From contig DATFMH010000091.1 in assembly GCA_035267045.1 (NCBI GenBank), forward strand, positions 1 through 16,517: a stretch of DNA of 16,517 nt, written 5' to 3'. Source of the DNA: DATFMH01 sp035267045 (GTDB lineage: Bacteria; Bacteroidota; Rhodothermia; Balneolales; DATFMH01). Position 1 is the first letter of the stretch. Every line of letters starts with the position of its first letter. Shown here one piece after another: positions 6,598 to 14,537 of the stretch. A program made the position numbers and the translations under genes. Under the pieces are notes generated by a model that made no database searches, was not told the DNA's origin, and saw only the letters and a program-made list of their open reading frames with translations.

Positions 6598-6620
6598 AAT
6601 GCAGTGTAAATAATTTCGGT

Positions 6621-8921
6621 TTAAAAGGATTGGCCGATACCAAAACTCAAGCCCATAACATTTTTTTTGAACCAGCCTTTTTTAAGATCGTGAACGCGAT
6701 ATGCCAGGTCAATTCGAAATATGACATACTGCCAATCTAAGCGAATGCCAAAACCGGCACTCATAGCTATTTGCTTATAAAATGAATCAAAAGCAAACCT
6801 TCCGGTACTTATTGGATTACGGGGACCGTTCCACACATTGCCAAAATCATCGAAAGCGGCACCAATCCAGCGTGTCGATAGAAAATTCTTAAGTAAAACC
6901 TGACGTAATTCGACATGGCCGGCAATTTTTATTTCACCGCCGTTGATAACCTGTTGATCTTCCAGTGGGCCGGGTCCCAGTCGATAAGGAGCCCAACCAC
7001 GGATATCATTACTGCCACCTGCGTAAAAACGTTTGGTAAGTGGAATGGTTCGTGTTTTGCCATACGGATAGGCAAAACCGAAATATCCCTGATAGGCAAA
7101 AACAGAAGATGGAGAAACAGGAATGTATCGCCTGTAATCAAGTATCAGTTTGCCATACCGGCTATAGGTAAGACGCGATTTACTGAAACTAAATGAAGGT
7201 ACAGATCCTTCAACGGTGCCGGGTGAAGTCAAATAGCGGTCGACAAGGTACGGGATGTTACCACCAACTTCGATAGAACCTTCGAAGTAATATCCTTTAT
7301 CACGCTCTATATAATCTGTGGTCGATTTTCGGTACGTATATCGTAGGTTTGTATTCAGCTTCGGACGAAAATCCTCCAGAATAAATTGTTTCTGTAATTC
7401 ATTGCCCTTAAACGTTGAGTCCAGTTGTGCACGGAAACTGGGTGTTGCACTCGCATCGATCCATTCCATATCAAAAAGATCGAGATAACTGGTAGTATAT
7501 TGATCGTGTTTAACTATAAATTTCTCATTAAATCGAATATTAGCATTGATGTTAAAGTTATTCTGGTTTGCATGAGAGATGCTGACCTGGTAATTCGTTT
7601 TTGAATTCAGGAAATTCAGGTTCTTGTCCAGAAAGGTAAAAGGAAAGTTAAGCCTGGGCTCTGTATAACCAATCGATCCCTGCAGGTTATACAAAATGTT
7701 GGACTGAGATTGTTTTTTGGATACATATTCAAAACTGGCCTTGGTTCCGATATCCAATTTTTCAGCTTTTCCAAATACGTTGTTATCAGTAAAAGAGAGG
7801 CCTGTTCCGGCTCCATATCCGTATCGTTGCATGATAAAAGGGTCGAGTGTGATGCTTCGCCTTGGTATCGTTTGAAGGTCAATTAAAACAGGAATTGTTT
7901 TTTTGGAATAGTCAGGTAATCCGCCACTCTTATTAAGTGAGAAACGCCGGACATTCATCATACCAAGATTTTGATACTGGTTGATGGTGCTCATGTACCG
8001 TTGATTATCAAAAACATCTCCCGGTTTAAACAGTAGTTGACTTGTTAGCAGGCTAAATCTGGAATGAGCGCCTTTTTCTTTTTGTATGATGATACGTGCT
8101 GTATCGGCGGTATATGGTTTGCCTTTTAGCGTATCAAATTGATTATAAGAGATGTTATTATCAGGCCCGGCAAGGTTAATATAAGTATCGCCAAAGTGAT
8201 ATAACCGACCATGTTTCACCAGGAAAAGGACATCAAGATTGAGTGTATCCTTCGCTTCCTTCTTTATTTGTACGGTAATGGAATCTTTTTGAACCGAGGC
8301 ATAACCATTATTTTTAAGGAAATTGATAATACGGTCTCTTTCATTACCGATATCATCATAGGTGAATCGTTTTTTAGCCTGGAAAGTAGTATCGTCAATC
8401 TGTTTTTTTGTTAGCGGGCTGTTATGATAAAAATTTTGGATCTTTTGTGGGTTATCATATTGTGGCATACCAGTATAAAGTATTTTTCTGATATACGACG
8501 GTTTACCTTCGTCAATAATGAATGATACTTCATACTTGTTCTTGCGCAACTCAACAATAGTGGTATCTACACTTGTATTAAAATATCCCTGGGAATTATA
8601 GTAGGTCTTAAGGCGCTCAATATCCTGGCCGACTTCACTTCGATCAAGATATGCCGGACGTTCCCCAAATTTTTTAGTCAATTTCCAAATCCAATACCAT
8701 GGAGTCACACCCGGAATACCAAAAAGCTGGCGGTTAGTGTGGGTACGCACGATTGTTTCAAGAGTACTGTTATTGACAAATTTATTACCAACAAATCGAA
8801 GTCTCCTAACTACTTCGTTAGTTGTATCGGGTTGAGTACTATTATCCTGAGCAAAAGTGATGGCTACCGGAATAGTAATGAACAAAAGGGATAATAATAA
8901 TATTTTTAAGTATTTATGCAA
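6621..8921 (-). CDS. BamA/TamA-family (Omp85) outer membrane protein
   Basis: This 766-residue outer-membrane protein should help insert or translocate envelope proteins. A signal peptide (1-24, cleavage likely after TFA) has no cysteine, so it is not a lipoprotein, unlike the TamL proteins of some Bacteroidota. POTRA-like modules fill about 35-380, including segments with the GYFNTSVD type of repeat signature. The C-terminal 16-strand barrel carries the loop-6 motif RGW (641-643), near the (V/I)RGF/Y of Omp85 proteins, and ends in Phe766, as expected of the beta-signal. The start is TTG: an in-frame TAA lies two codons upstream, no ATG precedes the signal peptide, and TTG supplies a complete one. 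No ribosome binding site is visible. It heads the four-gene run. BamA itself versus a TamA-like paralogue cannot be decided here. Confidence 0.9.
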   Translation of the reverse strand: MHKYLKILLLSLLFITIPVAITFAQDNSTQPDTTNEVVRRLRFVGNKFVNNSTLETIVRTHTNRQLFGIPGVTPWYWIWKLTKKFGERPAYLDRSEVGQDIERLKTYYNSQGYFNTSVDTTIVELRKNKYEVSFIIDEGKPSYIRKILYTGMPQYDNPQKIQNFYHNSPLTKKQIDDTTFQAKKRFTYDDIGNERDRIINFLKNNGYASVQKDSITVQIKKEAKDTLNLDVLFLVKHGRLYHFGDTYINLAGPDNNISYNQFDTLKGKPYTADTARIIIQKEKGAHSRFSLLTSQLLFKPGDVFDNQRYMSTINQYQNLGMMNVRRFSLNKSGGLPDYSKKTIPVLIDLQTIPRRSITLDPFIMQRYGYGAGTGLSFTDNNVFGKAEKLDIGTKASFEYVSKKQSQSNILYNLQGSIGYTEPRLNFPFTFLDKNLNFLNSKTNYQVSISHANQNNFNINANIRFNEKFIVKHDQYTTSYLDLFDMEWIDASATPSFRAQLDSTFKGNELQKQFILEDFRPKLNTNLRYTYRKSTTDYIERDKGYYFEGSIEVGGNIPYLVDRYLTSPGTVEGSVPSFSFSKSRLTYSRYGKLILDYRRYIPVSPSSVFAYQGYFGFAYPYGKTRTIPLTKRFYAGGSNDIRGWAPYRLGPGPLEDQQVINGGEIKIAGHVELRQVLLKNFLSTRWIGAAFDDFGNVWNGPRNPISTGRFAFDSFYKQIAMSAGFGIRLDWQYVIFRIDLAYRVHDLKKGWFKKNVMGLSFGIGQSF

Positions 8922-8933
8922 TATTTACAACGG

Positions 8934-8962
8934 ATTATGAAACTCTCTGTGTATAAAATCAA
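8934..8962 (-). promoter_or_regulatory. Possible promoter of the BamA-like gene run
   Basis: On the minus strand TTGATT (8962-8957) and CATAAT (8939-8934) are 17 bp apart. Transcription would start near 8927, leaving a leader of only a few bases before the TTG at 8921. The -35 overlaps the T tract of the upstream gene's terminator. Bacteroidota promoters often deviate from this consensus, so this is tentative. Confidence 0.3.
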
Positions 8963-8995
8963 AAAAAACGGTTGCCCAAATATCTCAAGCAACCG
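8961..8995 (-). terminator. Intrinsic terminator of the small acidic protein gene
   Basis: On the minus strand GCGGTTGC... pairs with ...GCAACCG: stem halves 8989-8995 and 8969-8975 match over 7 bp, with a 13-base loop and eight T directly after (8968-8961). It separates the small gene from the BamA-like run. Confidence 0.8.
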
Positions 8996-9005
8996 CTTTA
9001 ATAAA

Positions 9006-9027
9006 AAACTTTTTTATGAAAAAGTTT
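9006..9027 (-). terminator. AT-rich hairpin just after the small gene
   Basis: AAACTTTTT (9006-9014) pairs perfectly with AAAAAGTTT (9019-9027) around a four-base loop, 5 bp after the stop codon on the minus strand. It may protect the 3' end or act with the stronger terminator that follows. Confidence 0.45.
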
Positions 9028-9032
9028 AAAAA

Positions 9033-9278
9033 TCACACATCATCGTAGTCAAATCCCTCGTCTTCCTCGTTATGGAAAAAATCTTCTTTCATAATATAAT
9101 CTGGCCAGATTTCTTCAATACTCTCATAAGGGGTGTCGTCCTCTTCATCCAATTCATATAGATTATCGAGTACCTGTTGAGGACAACCATTCCGTTCAGC
9201 CCATTCAATGAGCTCGTCGCGTGTCGCTGGCCAGGGAGCGTCCTCGAGTGTTGCTGCTAATTCTATTGTCCAATACAT
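9033..9278 (-). CDS. Small acidic DUF2795-type protein
   Basis: This 81-residue protein starts MYWTIELAATLEDAPWPATR and continues with a DELIEWAERNG-type helix; that pattern (about 10-35) is what I recognise as the DUF2795 family, widespread in Bacteroidota and relatives and without a known function. The second half is strongly acidic (EEDDTPYESIEEIWPDY, then EEDEGFDYDDV), with few basic residues. There is no signal peptide or membrane segment, so it should be cytosolic. It is a single-gene unit with its own terminator, divergent from the tatA genes over a 206-bp gap. The ATG start gives the family's usual length. A role in binding a basic partner such as RNA-binding proteins would be speculation. 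Confidence 0.85.
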   Translation of the reverse strand: MYWTIELAATLEDAPWPATRDELIEWAERNGCPQQVLDNLYELDEEDDTPYESIEEIWPDYIMKEDFFHNEEDEGFDYDDV

Positions 9279-9399
9279 AGTTGAAAATTTATTCTTGATT
9301 TAAACGTTTTATCTATGCGCGTAATAAAGTAAAGTATTTGTGAAATTCAAGTATTTAACAACTTTTTTTTAAAATAAGTTTATTCTGTTCCGAGTAGTC

Positions 9400-9427
9400 T
9401 TTACATTTTCTTATTTTAAGGTATGAT
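9400..9427 (+). promoter_or_regulatory. Possible promoter of the tatA-gatA run
   Basis: TTTACA (9400-9405) and TATGAT (9422-9427) are separated by 16 bp, giving a predicted start near 9434 and a leader of about 50 bases. A second -10-like TATAAT lies at 9461-9466 without a matching -35. The gap 9279-9399 holds nothing else I can recognise. Confidence 0.35.
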
Positions 9428-9484
9428 TAAGAGAAGAAGTCATGATCTTGATTAACTAATTATAATCTGAAAGGATGTTATTTT

Positions 9485-9715
9485 ATGGGAAGTTTAGGTG
9501 GATTTGAATGGCTGGTTATTATACTGGTAGTCCTCCTTTTATTTGGTGCTAAGAAGATTCCTGAATTAGCTCGCGGCTTAGGTCAGGGTATTAATGAATT
9601 TAAAAGGGCGTCAAAAGATATTAAAAAAGAGATTGATGCAGGTAAAAATGAAACAAATCAGACAGATAAACAGGAAGAGAGGACCTCTCAAACCCAATCT
9701 GGCACATCATCCTGA
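9485..9715 (+). CDS. tatA: Twin-arginine translocase subunit TatA, copy 1
   Basis: This 76-residue pore-forming subunit of the Tat system exports folded proteins across the inner membrane. A short membrane helix (about 9-20) has Glu8 before it, followed by the FGA hinge (20-22) and the amphipathic helix starting KKIPELARGLGQG. The tail (about 52-76) is hydrophilic and rich in Gln, Thr and Ser. A good ribosome binding site, AAAGGA (9470-9475), lies 9 bases before the ATG. It is first of three tandem paralogues; over the first 51 residues I count 40 identities with copy 2 and 37 with copy 3. TatC is not in the window. A TatB role for one copy cannot be excluded from sequence. Confidence 0.93.
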   Translation: MGSLGGFEWLVIILVVLLLFGAKKIPELARGLGQGINEFKRASKDIKKEIDAGKNETNQTDKQEERTSQTQSGTSS

Positions 9716-9762
9716 TTAATTTTTTGTCATAAAATTTCTAACGAATTAAGAAAGAAGAAAGA

Positions 9763-9990
9763 ATGTTCGATTTCGGCGGTTTTGAATGGTTGGTAATTAT
9801 CTTAATTATCATCCTGTTGTTTGGAGCAAAGAAAATACCCGAATTGGCCCGTGGCCTTGGTCAGGGTATAAACGAATTTCGTAAAGCTTCAGATGAAATT
9901 AAAAATGAAATAGACAAAGGTAGTAGAGAATCGGCTGATAATCAGTCTGAGGCAAATAAAAAAGATTCTCAAACCGATTCAAAATCCTGA
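9763..9990 (+). CDS. tatA: Twin-arginine translocase subunit TatA, copy 2
   Basis: This 75-residue TatA has the same core as copy 1 (GGFEWLVIIL, FGAKKIPELARGLGQGINEF). Differences cluster at residues 2-4, in the membrane helix where Val/Leu become Ile (15-17), and from residue 40 on. The tail is shorter, charged and Ser/Asn/Lys-rich. It follows copy 1 after 47 bp. GAAAGA, 5 bases before the ATG, is a weaker ribosome binding site than those of the other two copies, so it may be made at a lower level. The close core similarity suggests a fairly recent duplication of copy 1 or 2, with the tail diverging faster. Confidence 0.93.
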   Translation: MFDFGGFEWLVIILIIILLFGAKKIPELARGLGQGINEFRKASDEIKNEIDKGSRESADNQSEANKKDSQTDSKS

Positions 9991-10068
9991 TCTGAGGTAA
10001 TTATCTAAACTCAGAAATGGATTATAAATAATTATCATATACTAACAATTTTATAAAGGATTAAAGCC

Positions 10069-10362
10069 ATGGGTGATTTTGGCGGACTTGAATGGTTGGT
10101 CATCATTTTGGTTATTGTTCTCTTATTTGGAGCAAAACGTATTCCTGAATTAGCAAAAGGACTTGGTAAAGGAATAAGTGAGTTTAAAAAAGCTACCGAT
10201 GATATTAAGCGTGAAATAGAACACGGAGCAAATACTGTAAATGATAGTGTGAAACAGATTGATAATGATGTTAGATCAACTGTCAAGCCTGATATTTCAC
10301 AAGCAGATACCGTAGATAACGTATCTAAAAAATCAGACAGCGAAAAAAATCATAATCATTAA
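10069..10362 (+). CDS. tatA: Twin-arginine translocase subunit TatA, copy 3
   Basis: At 97 residues this is the longest copy. The membrane helix and hinge are kept (GGLEWLVIIL, FGAKRIPELAKGLGKG), and the amphipathic helix is more basic, with Lys in place of Arg30 and Gln34. The extended acidic/polar tail (about 55-97) ends in HNHNH-like residues (Asn-His-Asn-His). AAAGGA (10055-10060) lies 8 bases before the ATG. It is the most diverged of the three and is 78 bp after copy 2 and 18 bp before gatA. Tail length and charge are where TatA and TatB differ most, so this copy is the best candidate for a distinct role, which is inference. Confidence 0.92.
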   Translation: MGDFGGLEWLVIILVIVLLFGAKRIPELAKGLGKGISEFKKATDDIKREIEHGANTVNDSVKQIDNDVRSTVKPDISQADTVDNVSKKSDSEKNHNH

Positions 10363-10380
10363 AAAGAATAGATATCCGTC

Positions 10381-11919
10381 TTGGCATACAACAATATTGA
10401 AGAACTACAGAAGGCAGTAAAAAAAGGTGAAATATCCCTCAAAGAAGTTGTTTCATCATACTTAGATGAGATAAATCAAAGAAACGATGATGTAAATGCT
10501 TTTATAAGCGTTTATCCCGATCAAGCCAAAAAAAGGGCAGAAGAGGTCGAAAAAAAGCTAAAAGATGGAACAGCCGGACCATTAGCCGGCGCCATCATGG
10601 GTATAAAAGATCTCATTTGTGAAAAGGGAAAACAGGCTACCTGTGCATCACATATACTGGAAAAATTCGAGAGTGTTTACGATGCCACCGTAATCGAAAA
10701 GCTTAACAAAAATGATGCGATTCTGCTGGGACGTTTGAATATGGATGAGTTTGCCATGGGTTCGTCGAATGAGAATTCTATTTACGGGCCGGCAAAAAAT
10801 CCTAATGATACAACAAAAGTGCCCGGTGGTTCTTCCGGTGGCAGTGCGGCCGCTGTAGGAGCCGGTTTCTGTAATACCAGCCTCGGATCTGATACCGGTG
10901 GTTCCATACGTCAACCTGCTTCATTCTGTGGCGTAGTTGGATTAAAACCAACCTATGGGCGGGTTTCACGATATGGGCTGATTGCTTTTGCTTCATCACT
11001 GGATTGCATAGGACCATTAGCAACCAATACATACGATGCTGCTCTGATCCTTAACAGTATAGCTGGCAGAGACCCGCATGATGGTACGACGGCAGATGTT
11101 CCGGTTCCTGATTACACACAAACGGTCAAAGATCCGGATTCAAAAATTAAGGTTGGAGTCCCCGATCTATATTTTTCTGAGGGGCTGGATCCGGAAATTA
11201 ACACCCGTATTAAAGACACGATAAAAGCTCTTGAAAAAGAGGGGGCCGAATTAGTCCCTGTTGATCTTTCCTATAGTAAATATGCCATCGCAACCTATTA
11301 TATCCTGGCAACAGCAGAAGCATCCAGTAATCTGGCCAGGTATGATGGTATTAGATACGGTCATCGTGCAGATATCAATAAAGTAAAAGATGATTTGCGC
11401 AAGGAAGAGGAAGCTATCACGCAAAGCCTTAAGGCAGCATCGGATAGTGACAAGGCCGTGATTGAAGAGGAGTTGAAAAAGATGGATACCCCATTGATAC
11501 GCCTTTATAAACAATCACGAACAGAGGGCTTCGGAACGGAAGTTAAAAGACGCATCATGCTGGGTACCTATGTTTTGAGTGCGGGTTATTACGATGCTTA
11601 TTACGGTAAAGCACAAAAAATGCGCCGGCTTATTAAAGAAGATTTTGAACGTGCTTTTAAAAATGTGGATGTCATCGTTTCACCGACTAACCCGACAACA
11701 GCTTTCGATATCGGTTCTAAAGTCGATGATCCGTTGCAAATGTATCTAAACGATATTTATACGATTTCAGCTAATTTGGCCGGGATATGTGGAATTAATG
11801 TCCCTGTTGGAAATCATTCCAACGGTTTGCCCATCGGATTACAATTCATGGCTAATACCTTTGAGGAAGAACGCCTCCTGAATGCCGCGCGATTAGTTGA
11901 AAGACAATTCGAATCCTGA
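10381..11919 (+). CDS. gatA: Aspartyl/glutamyl-tRNA amidotransferase subunit A
   Basis: This 512-residue amidase-signature enzyme releases ammonia from glutamine for GatB, converting Glu-tRNA(Gln) (and often Asp-tRNA(Asn)) to the amidated form in the GatCAB complex. The catalytic triad is complete: Lys76, cis-Ser151 in GGSSGGS and nucleophile Ser175 in GSDTGGS; spacing matches the Lys-Ser-Ser triad known for GatA. It is slightly longer than the usual 480-490 residues because of a charged helical insert (about 325-370), which I associate with FCB-group GatA. The start is TTG: it is 18 bp after tatA, and there is no ATG before the conserved N-terminal helix. gatB and gatC are not in the window, so the complex is encoded at dispersed loci. 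Confidence 0.95.
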   Translation: MAYNNIEELQKAVKKGEISLKEVVSSYLDEINQRNDDVNAFISVYPDQAKKRAEEVEKKLKDGTAGPLAGAIMGIKDLICEKGKQATCASHILEKFESVYDATVIEKLNKNDAILLGRLNMDEFAMGSSNENSIYGPAKNPNDTTKVPGGSSGGSAAAVGAGFCNTSLGSDTGGSIRQPASFCGVVGLKPTYGRVSRYGLIAFASSLDCIGPLATNTYDAALILNSIAGRDPHDGTTADVPVPDYTQTVKDPDSKIKVGVPDLYFSEGLDPEINTRIKDTIKALEKEGAELVPVDLSYSKYAIATYYILATAEASSNLARYDGIRYGHRADINKVKDDLRKEEEAITQSLKAASDSDKAVIEEELKKMDTPLIRLYKQSRTEGFGTEVKRRIMLGTYVLSAGYYDAYYGKAQKMRRLIKEDFERAFKNVDVIVSPTNPTTAFDIGSKVDDPLQMYLNDIYTISANLAGICGINVPVGNHSNGLPIGLQFMANTFEEERLLNAARLVERQFES

Positions 11920-11932
11920 AAAATAATTTAAA

Positions 11933-12703
11933 ATGATTAACAGATTAGAAGGAAAAACGGCACTTGTGACGGGAGCCACTTCCGGTATTGGAGAAGCTGC
12001 TGCCCGGCAGTTGGCAGAACTTAATGTCAATCTCATTATCACGGGACGACGGGAAGAACGGCTTAAAATACTTGCTGATGATATAATCAAAGAATATTCC
12101 GTTGATGTTACCATAGGTGCTTTTGATATTCGTGACCGGAAAGCCTGTTTAAATTTTGTGGAAGATTTGGGGGACACAAAAATTGATATCCTGATCAATA
12201 ATGCGGGCTTGTCGCGGGGGCTCGATCCTGTTTATTCAGCTGATTTTCAGGATTGGGATGAAATGATCGATACAAATGTTAAAGGTTTGTTAACCATGAC
12301 ACGACTGATAACTCCAAAGATGAAGGAACGTAATGAAGGACATGTCATTAATATCGGTTCCATAGCCGGACACGAAGCTTATCCGGGCGGCAGTGTATAT
12401 TGTGCTACCAAACATGCTGTGACTGCTATTACACAGTCAACAAAATTTGATCTTCATGGAACCAATATCAGGGTAAGTATGGTGTCCCCGGGCCTGGTTG
12501 AAACGGAGTTCAGTAATGTCCGTTTTCACGGTGATGATAAAAAAGCCGATAAAGTGTATAAAGGTATGACACCGTTAACCGGGAATGATATTGCTGAAAT
12601 CATCGTATTTATAGCAAATCGTCCCGCACATGTCGATATCATGGATACGGTCGTTTTCCCGGTTTATCAATCATCTTCGACATTTGTTCATCGCGATGAA
12701 TAA
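11933..12703 (+). CDS. SDR oxidoreductase, YdfG-like (NADP-dependent)
   Basis: This 256-residue classical short-chain dehydrogenase/reductase has the cofactor motif TGATSGIG (13-20), NNAG (89-92), Asn115, and the catalytic Ser143, Tyr156 and Lys160 (YCATK). The basic pair in TGRREERL (38-45) after the second strand predicts NADP(H). The C-terminal segment (VRFHGDDKKADKVYKG, then PLTGNDIAE and RPAHVDI) matches the YdfG branch, whose E. coli member oxidises 3-hydroxy acids such as serine and reduces malonic semialdehyde; substrate use here is inference. It begins 13 bp after gatA and its last 8 bases overlap the start of the next gene, so translational coupling is likely. Confidence 0.93.
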   Translation: MINRLEGKTALVTGATSGIGEAAARQLAELNVNLIITGRREERLKILADDIIKEYSVDVTIGAFDIRDRKACLNFVEDLGDTKIDILINNAGLSRGLDPVYSADFQDWDEMIDTNVKGLLTMTRLITPKMKERNEGHVINIGSIAGHEAYPGGSVYCATKHAVTAITQSTKFDLHGTNIRVSMVSPGLVETEFSNVRFHGDDKKADKVYKGMTPLTGNDIAEIIVFIANRPAHVDIMDTVVFPVYQSSSTFVHRDE

Positions 12704-13685
12704 AAAACTATCCGGTTTATTAGTCGCCATTGTTTTTTTGTTTGCGGCATGTTCATCAAAATCATCTAAAAATTCGGTTTCGGAAGAATTCGCTTCTAAA
12801 AATAATGTCGTTCCCGCTTTTTCCGCAGACAGTGCGTACCAGTATGTAAAAAAACAAGTTGATTTTGGTCCGCGCACGGTTAATTCCTTAAGCCATAAAA
12901 AAGATCGTGAGTACCTGCTAAAAAAATTACGCGATTATGCGGGAAACAACTATGTCTACTCACAGGATTTTCAGCTGAAAGGATACAATAACGTTACCCT
13001 GGATCTCTCTAACATTATTGCGTCTTTTAACCCGACAAGCGGTGACAGGATCATGTTGTGTACTCATTGGGATACGAGGCCTTATTCTGATCAGGACCCG
13101 GATTCGAGTTATTATAACAAACCAATTCCGGGTGCGGATGACGGTGGCAGCGGGGTAGGTGTGTTATTGGAACTTGCCAGGATTTTTAAAAATAATCCAC
13201 CACCTATAGGTGTGGATTTAGTCTTTTTTGATGGGGAAGATTATGGAAAAGACGATGATTTGGCGAATTACTTTCTCGGATCCCGCTATTGGGCCAAAAA
13301 TCAACCGGTAAAAGGGTATAACCCCCGCTTTGGTATACTTCTGGATATGGTAGGTGGGAAAGACGCTCACTTTCCGAAAGAAGGGATGTCATACAGATAT
13401 GCTCCGGATATAGTAGATGGCATCTGGCAGGTCGCTAAAGACATGGGATATTCAGGGATGTTCCCAAATATCGAGACACGTGGTATTTCAGATGATCATG
13501 TTGTCATGAATCAATATTTGTCGTTTCCAACGATCGATATTGTCAATCATAAACAGGTCTCACAAAAAAAGATCGATTTTCCACCTTATTGGCACACACA
13601 TCGCGATAACATGAAAATCATCGATAAACAAACCCTGAAAAAAGTCGGCAGTTTATTAAACGAATTGATATATAACAGAATTTAA
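12696..13685 (+). CDS. M28-family lipoprotein peptidase / glutaminyl cyclase-like
   Basis: This 329-residue protein is probably a lipoprotein: the signal peptide is followed by LFAAC with Cys19 as the lipidation site, so it should be exported and membrane-anchored. The M28 zinc-peptidase fold carries expected metal ligands His124 (THWDTRP), Asp148 (GADDGGSG), Glu181 (FDGED), Asp217 (LDMVGG) and His268 (SDDHVVM). The late HTHRDN segment and overall layout resemble glutaminyl-peptide cyclotransferases as well as aminopeptidases; I cannot choose between cyclase and peptidase. I chose the ATG at 12696 because it begins a proper lipoprotein signal; an upstream in-frame start at 12630 would bury it. 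The gene overlaps the SDR by 8 bp and is 7 bp before prmA. Confidence 0.9.
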   Translation: MNKKLSGLLVAIVFLFAACSSKSSKNSVSEEFASKNNVVPAFSADSAYQYVKKQVDFGPRTVNSLSHKKDREYLLKKLRDYAGNNYVYSQDFQLKGYNNVTLDLSNIIASFNPTSGDRIMLCTHWDTRPYSDQDPDSSYYNKPIPGADDGGSGVGVLLELARIFKNNPPPIGVDLVFFDGEDYGKDDDLANYFLGSRYWAKNQPVKGYNPRFGILLDMVGGKDAHFPKEGMSYRYAPDIVDGIWQVAKDMGYSGMFPNIETRGISDDHVVMNQYLSFPTIDIVNHKQVSQKKIDFPPYWHTHRDNMKIIDKQTLKKVGSLLNELIYNRI

Positions 13686-13692
13686 TTTTACA

Positions 13693-14535
13693 ATGGATTA
13701 CTTGAAGTTAGTGATTGTTATTCCATCTGAGTATCAGGAAAGTTTAATAGCCGAATTATTTGAGATGGATTTTGAAGGTTTTGAACAGGAAGATGACCGC
13801 TTACTGGCCTATATACCACAAAACAGGTTTACCGATGTATCGCGGCAGGAAATTGAGCAATGGTTGTCTTCATTACGCGAAAATTGTTACATAGAGAGTG
13901 AGGAAGTTGAGGAAACCCGTAACTGGAATGAAGAGTGGGAGCAAACGATAAAAGAACAGATAATCGGAAAGTTTTATATTCGTCCGACCTGGCTTCCCGG
14001 CAATCCACCGGATGATAAAATATTACTCGAAATAGATCCTAAGATGGCTTTTGGTACCGGTTATCATGAGACAACCCGGTTGATGCTGCGTGTACTCCCA
14101 TCTTATGTCAAAAAAGGGGATCATATTTTAGATGTAGGTACAGGGACAGGCATTCTTTCTATTGCTGCTATAAAAGTGGGCGCCGAATCGGCTCTTGGCT
14201 TTGATATTGATGAATGGAGTTATTCAAATGCCAATGAAAATACTTTATTGAACAACGTCGGCGATAGTATAATAATCCGACAGGGTTCTTTTGATATTGT
14301 CGCACCTGATGCCAGATATGATGTTATTTTAGCCAACGTAAATCGCACAGCTATTTTATCGATGGATAAGGAATTGGTTGAGCATCTCGATAAAAATGGG
14401 ACATTGATACTCTCCGGACTTTTAGTAACGGAGCGTGAGATGATCCTTCAGAATAAAAACTTCAGGAGGCTGGACCTTGTCCATGAAAATAAGGAAGGTG
14501 AGTGGATCATTCTGGTTTTACAGAATAAGAGTTAA
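13693..14535 (+). CDS. prmA: Ribosomal protein L11 methyltransferase
   Basis: This 280-residue SAM-dependent enzyme trimethylates amino groups of ribosomal protein L11. An N-terminal substrate-recognition domain (about 1-90, with the W-rich NWNEEWEQ near 78-85) precedes the methyltransferase domain. The family signature reads MAFGTGYHETTRL (118-130), where GTGTHPTT is more usual. The SAM motif is LDVGTGTGIL (146-155), and NVN (215-217) is the expected post-motif strand. The family is usually about 290 residues, so this is complete. It follows the M28 gene by 7 bp and precedes the Ppx/GppA gene by 2 bp, deep in the plus-strand run. Confidence 0.93.
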   Translation: MDYLKLVIVIPSEYQESLIAELFEMDFEGFEQEDDRLLAYIPQNRFTDVSRQEIEQWLSSLRENCYIESEEVEETRNWNEEWEQTIKEQIIGKFYIRPTWLPGNPPDDKILLEIDPKMAFGTGYHETTRLMLRVLPSYVKKGDHILDVGTGTGILSIAAIKVGAESALGFDIDEWSYSNANENTLLNNVGDSIIIRQGSFDIVAPDARYDVILANVNRTAILSMDKELVEHLDKNGTLILSGLLVTEREMILQNKNFRRLDLVHENKEGEWIILVLQNKS

Positions 14536-14537
14536 CC

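Noticed and set aside
6915..7196. Plus-strand frame antisense to the BamA-like barrel
   Set aside because: It is antisense to a strong coding region, with no recognisable domain.
6621..8921. TamL-type lipoprotein
   Set aside because: The signal peptide has no cysteine or lipobox; cleavage after TFA fits signal peptidase I.
10035..10286. Minus-strand frames antisense to tatA copy 3, gatA (10648-11514) and others
   Set aside because: They are shadows of well-supported genes and show no family motifs.
9485..10362. Calling one of the TatA paralogues TatB because Glu8 precedes the helix
   Set aside because: All three have Glu8, and Glu there is common in TatA of this group; the tails are shorter than in typical TatB.
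12630..12695. Upstream in-frame start for the M28 protein
   Set aside because: It would lie well inside the SDR gene and put 22 polar residues before a complete lipoprotein signal peptide.
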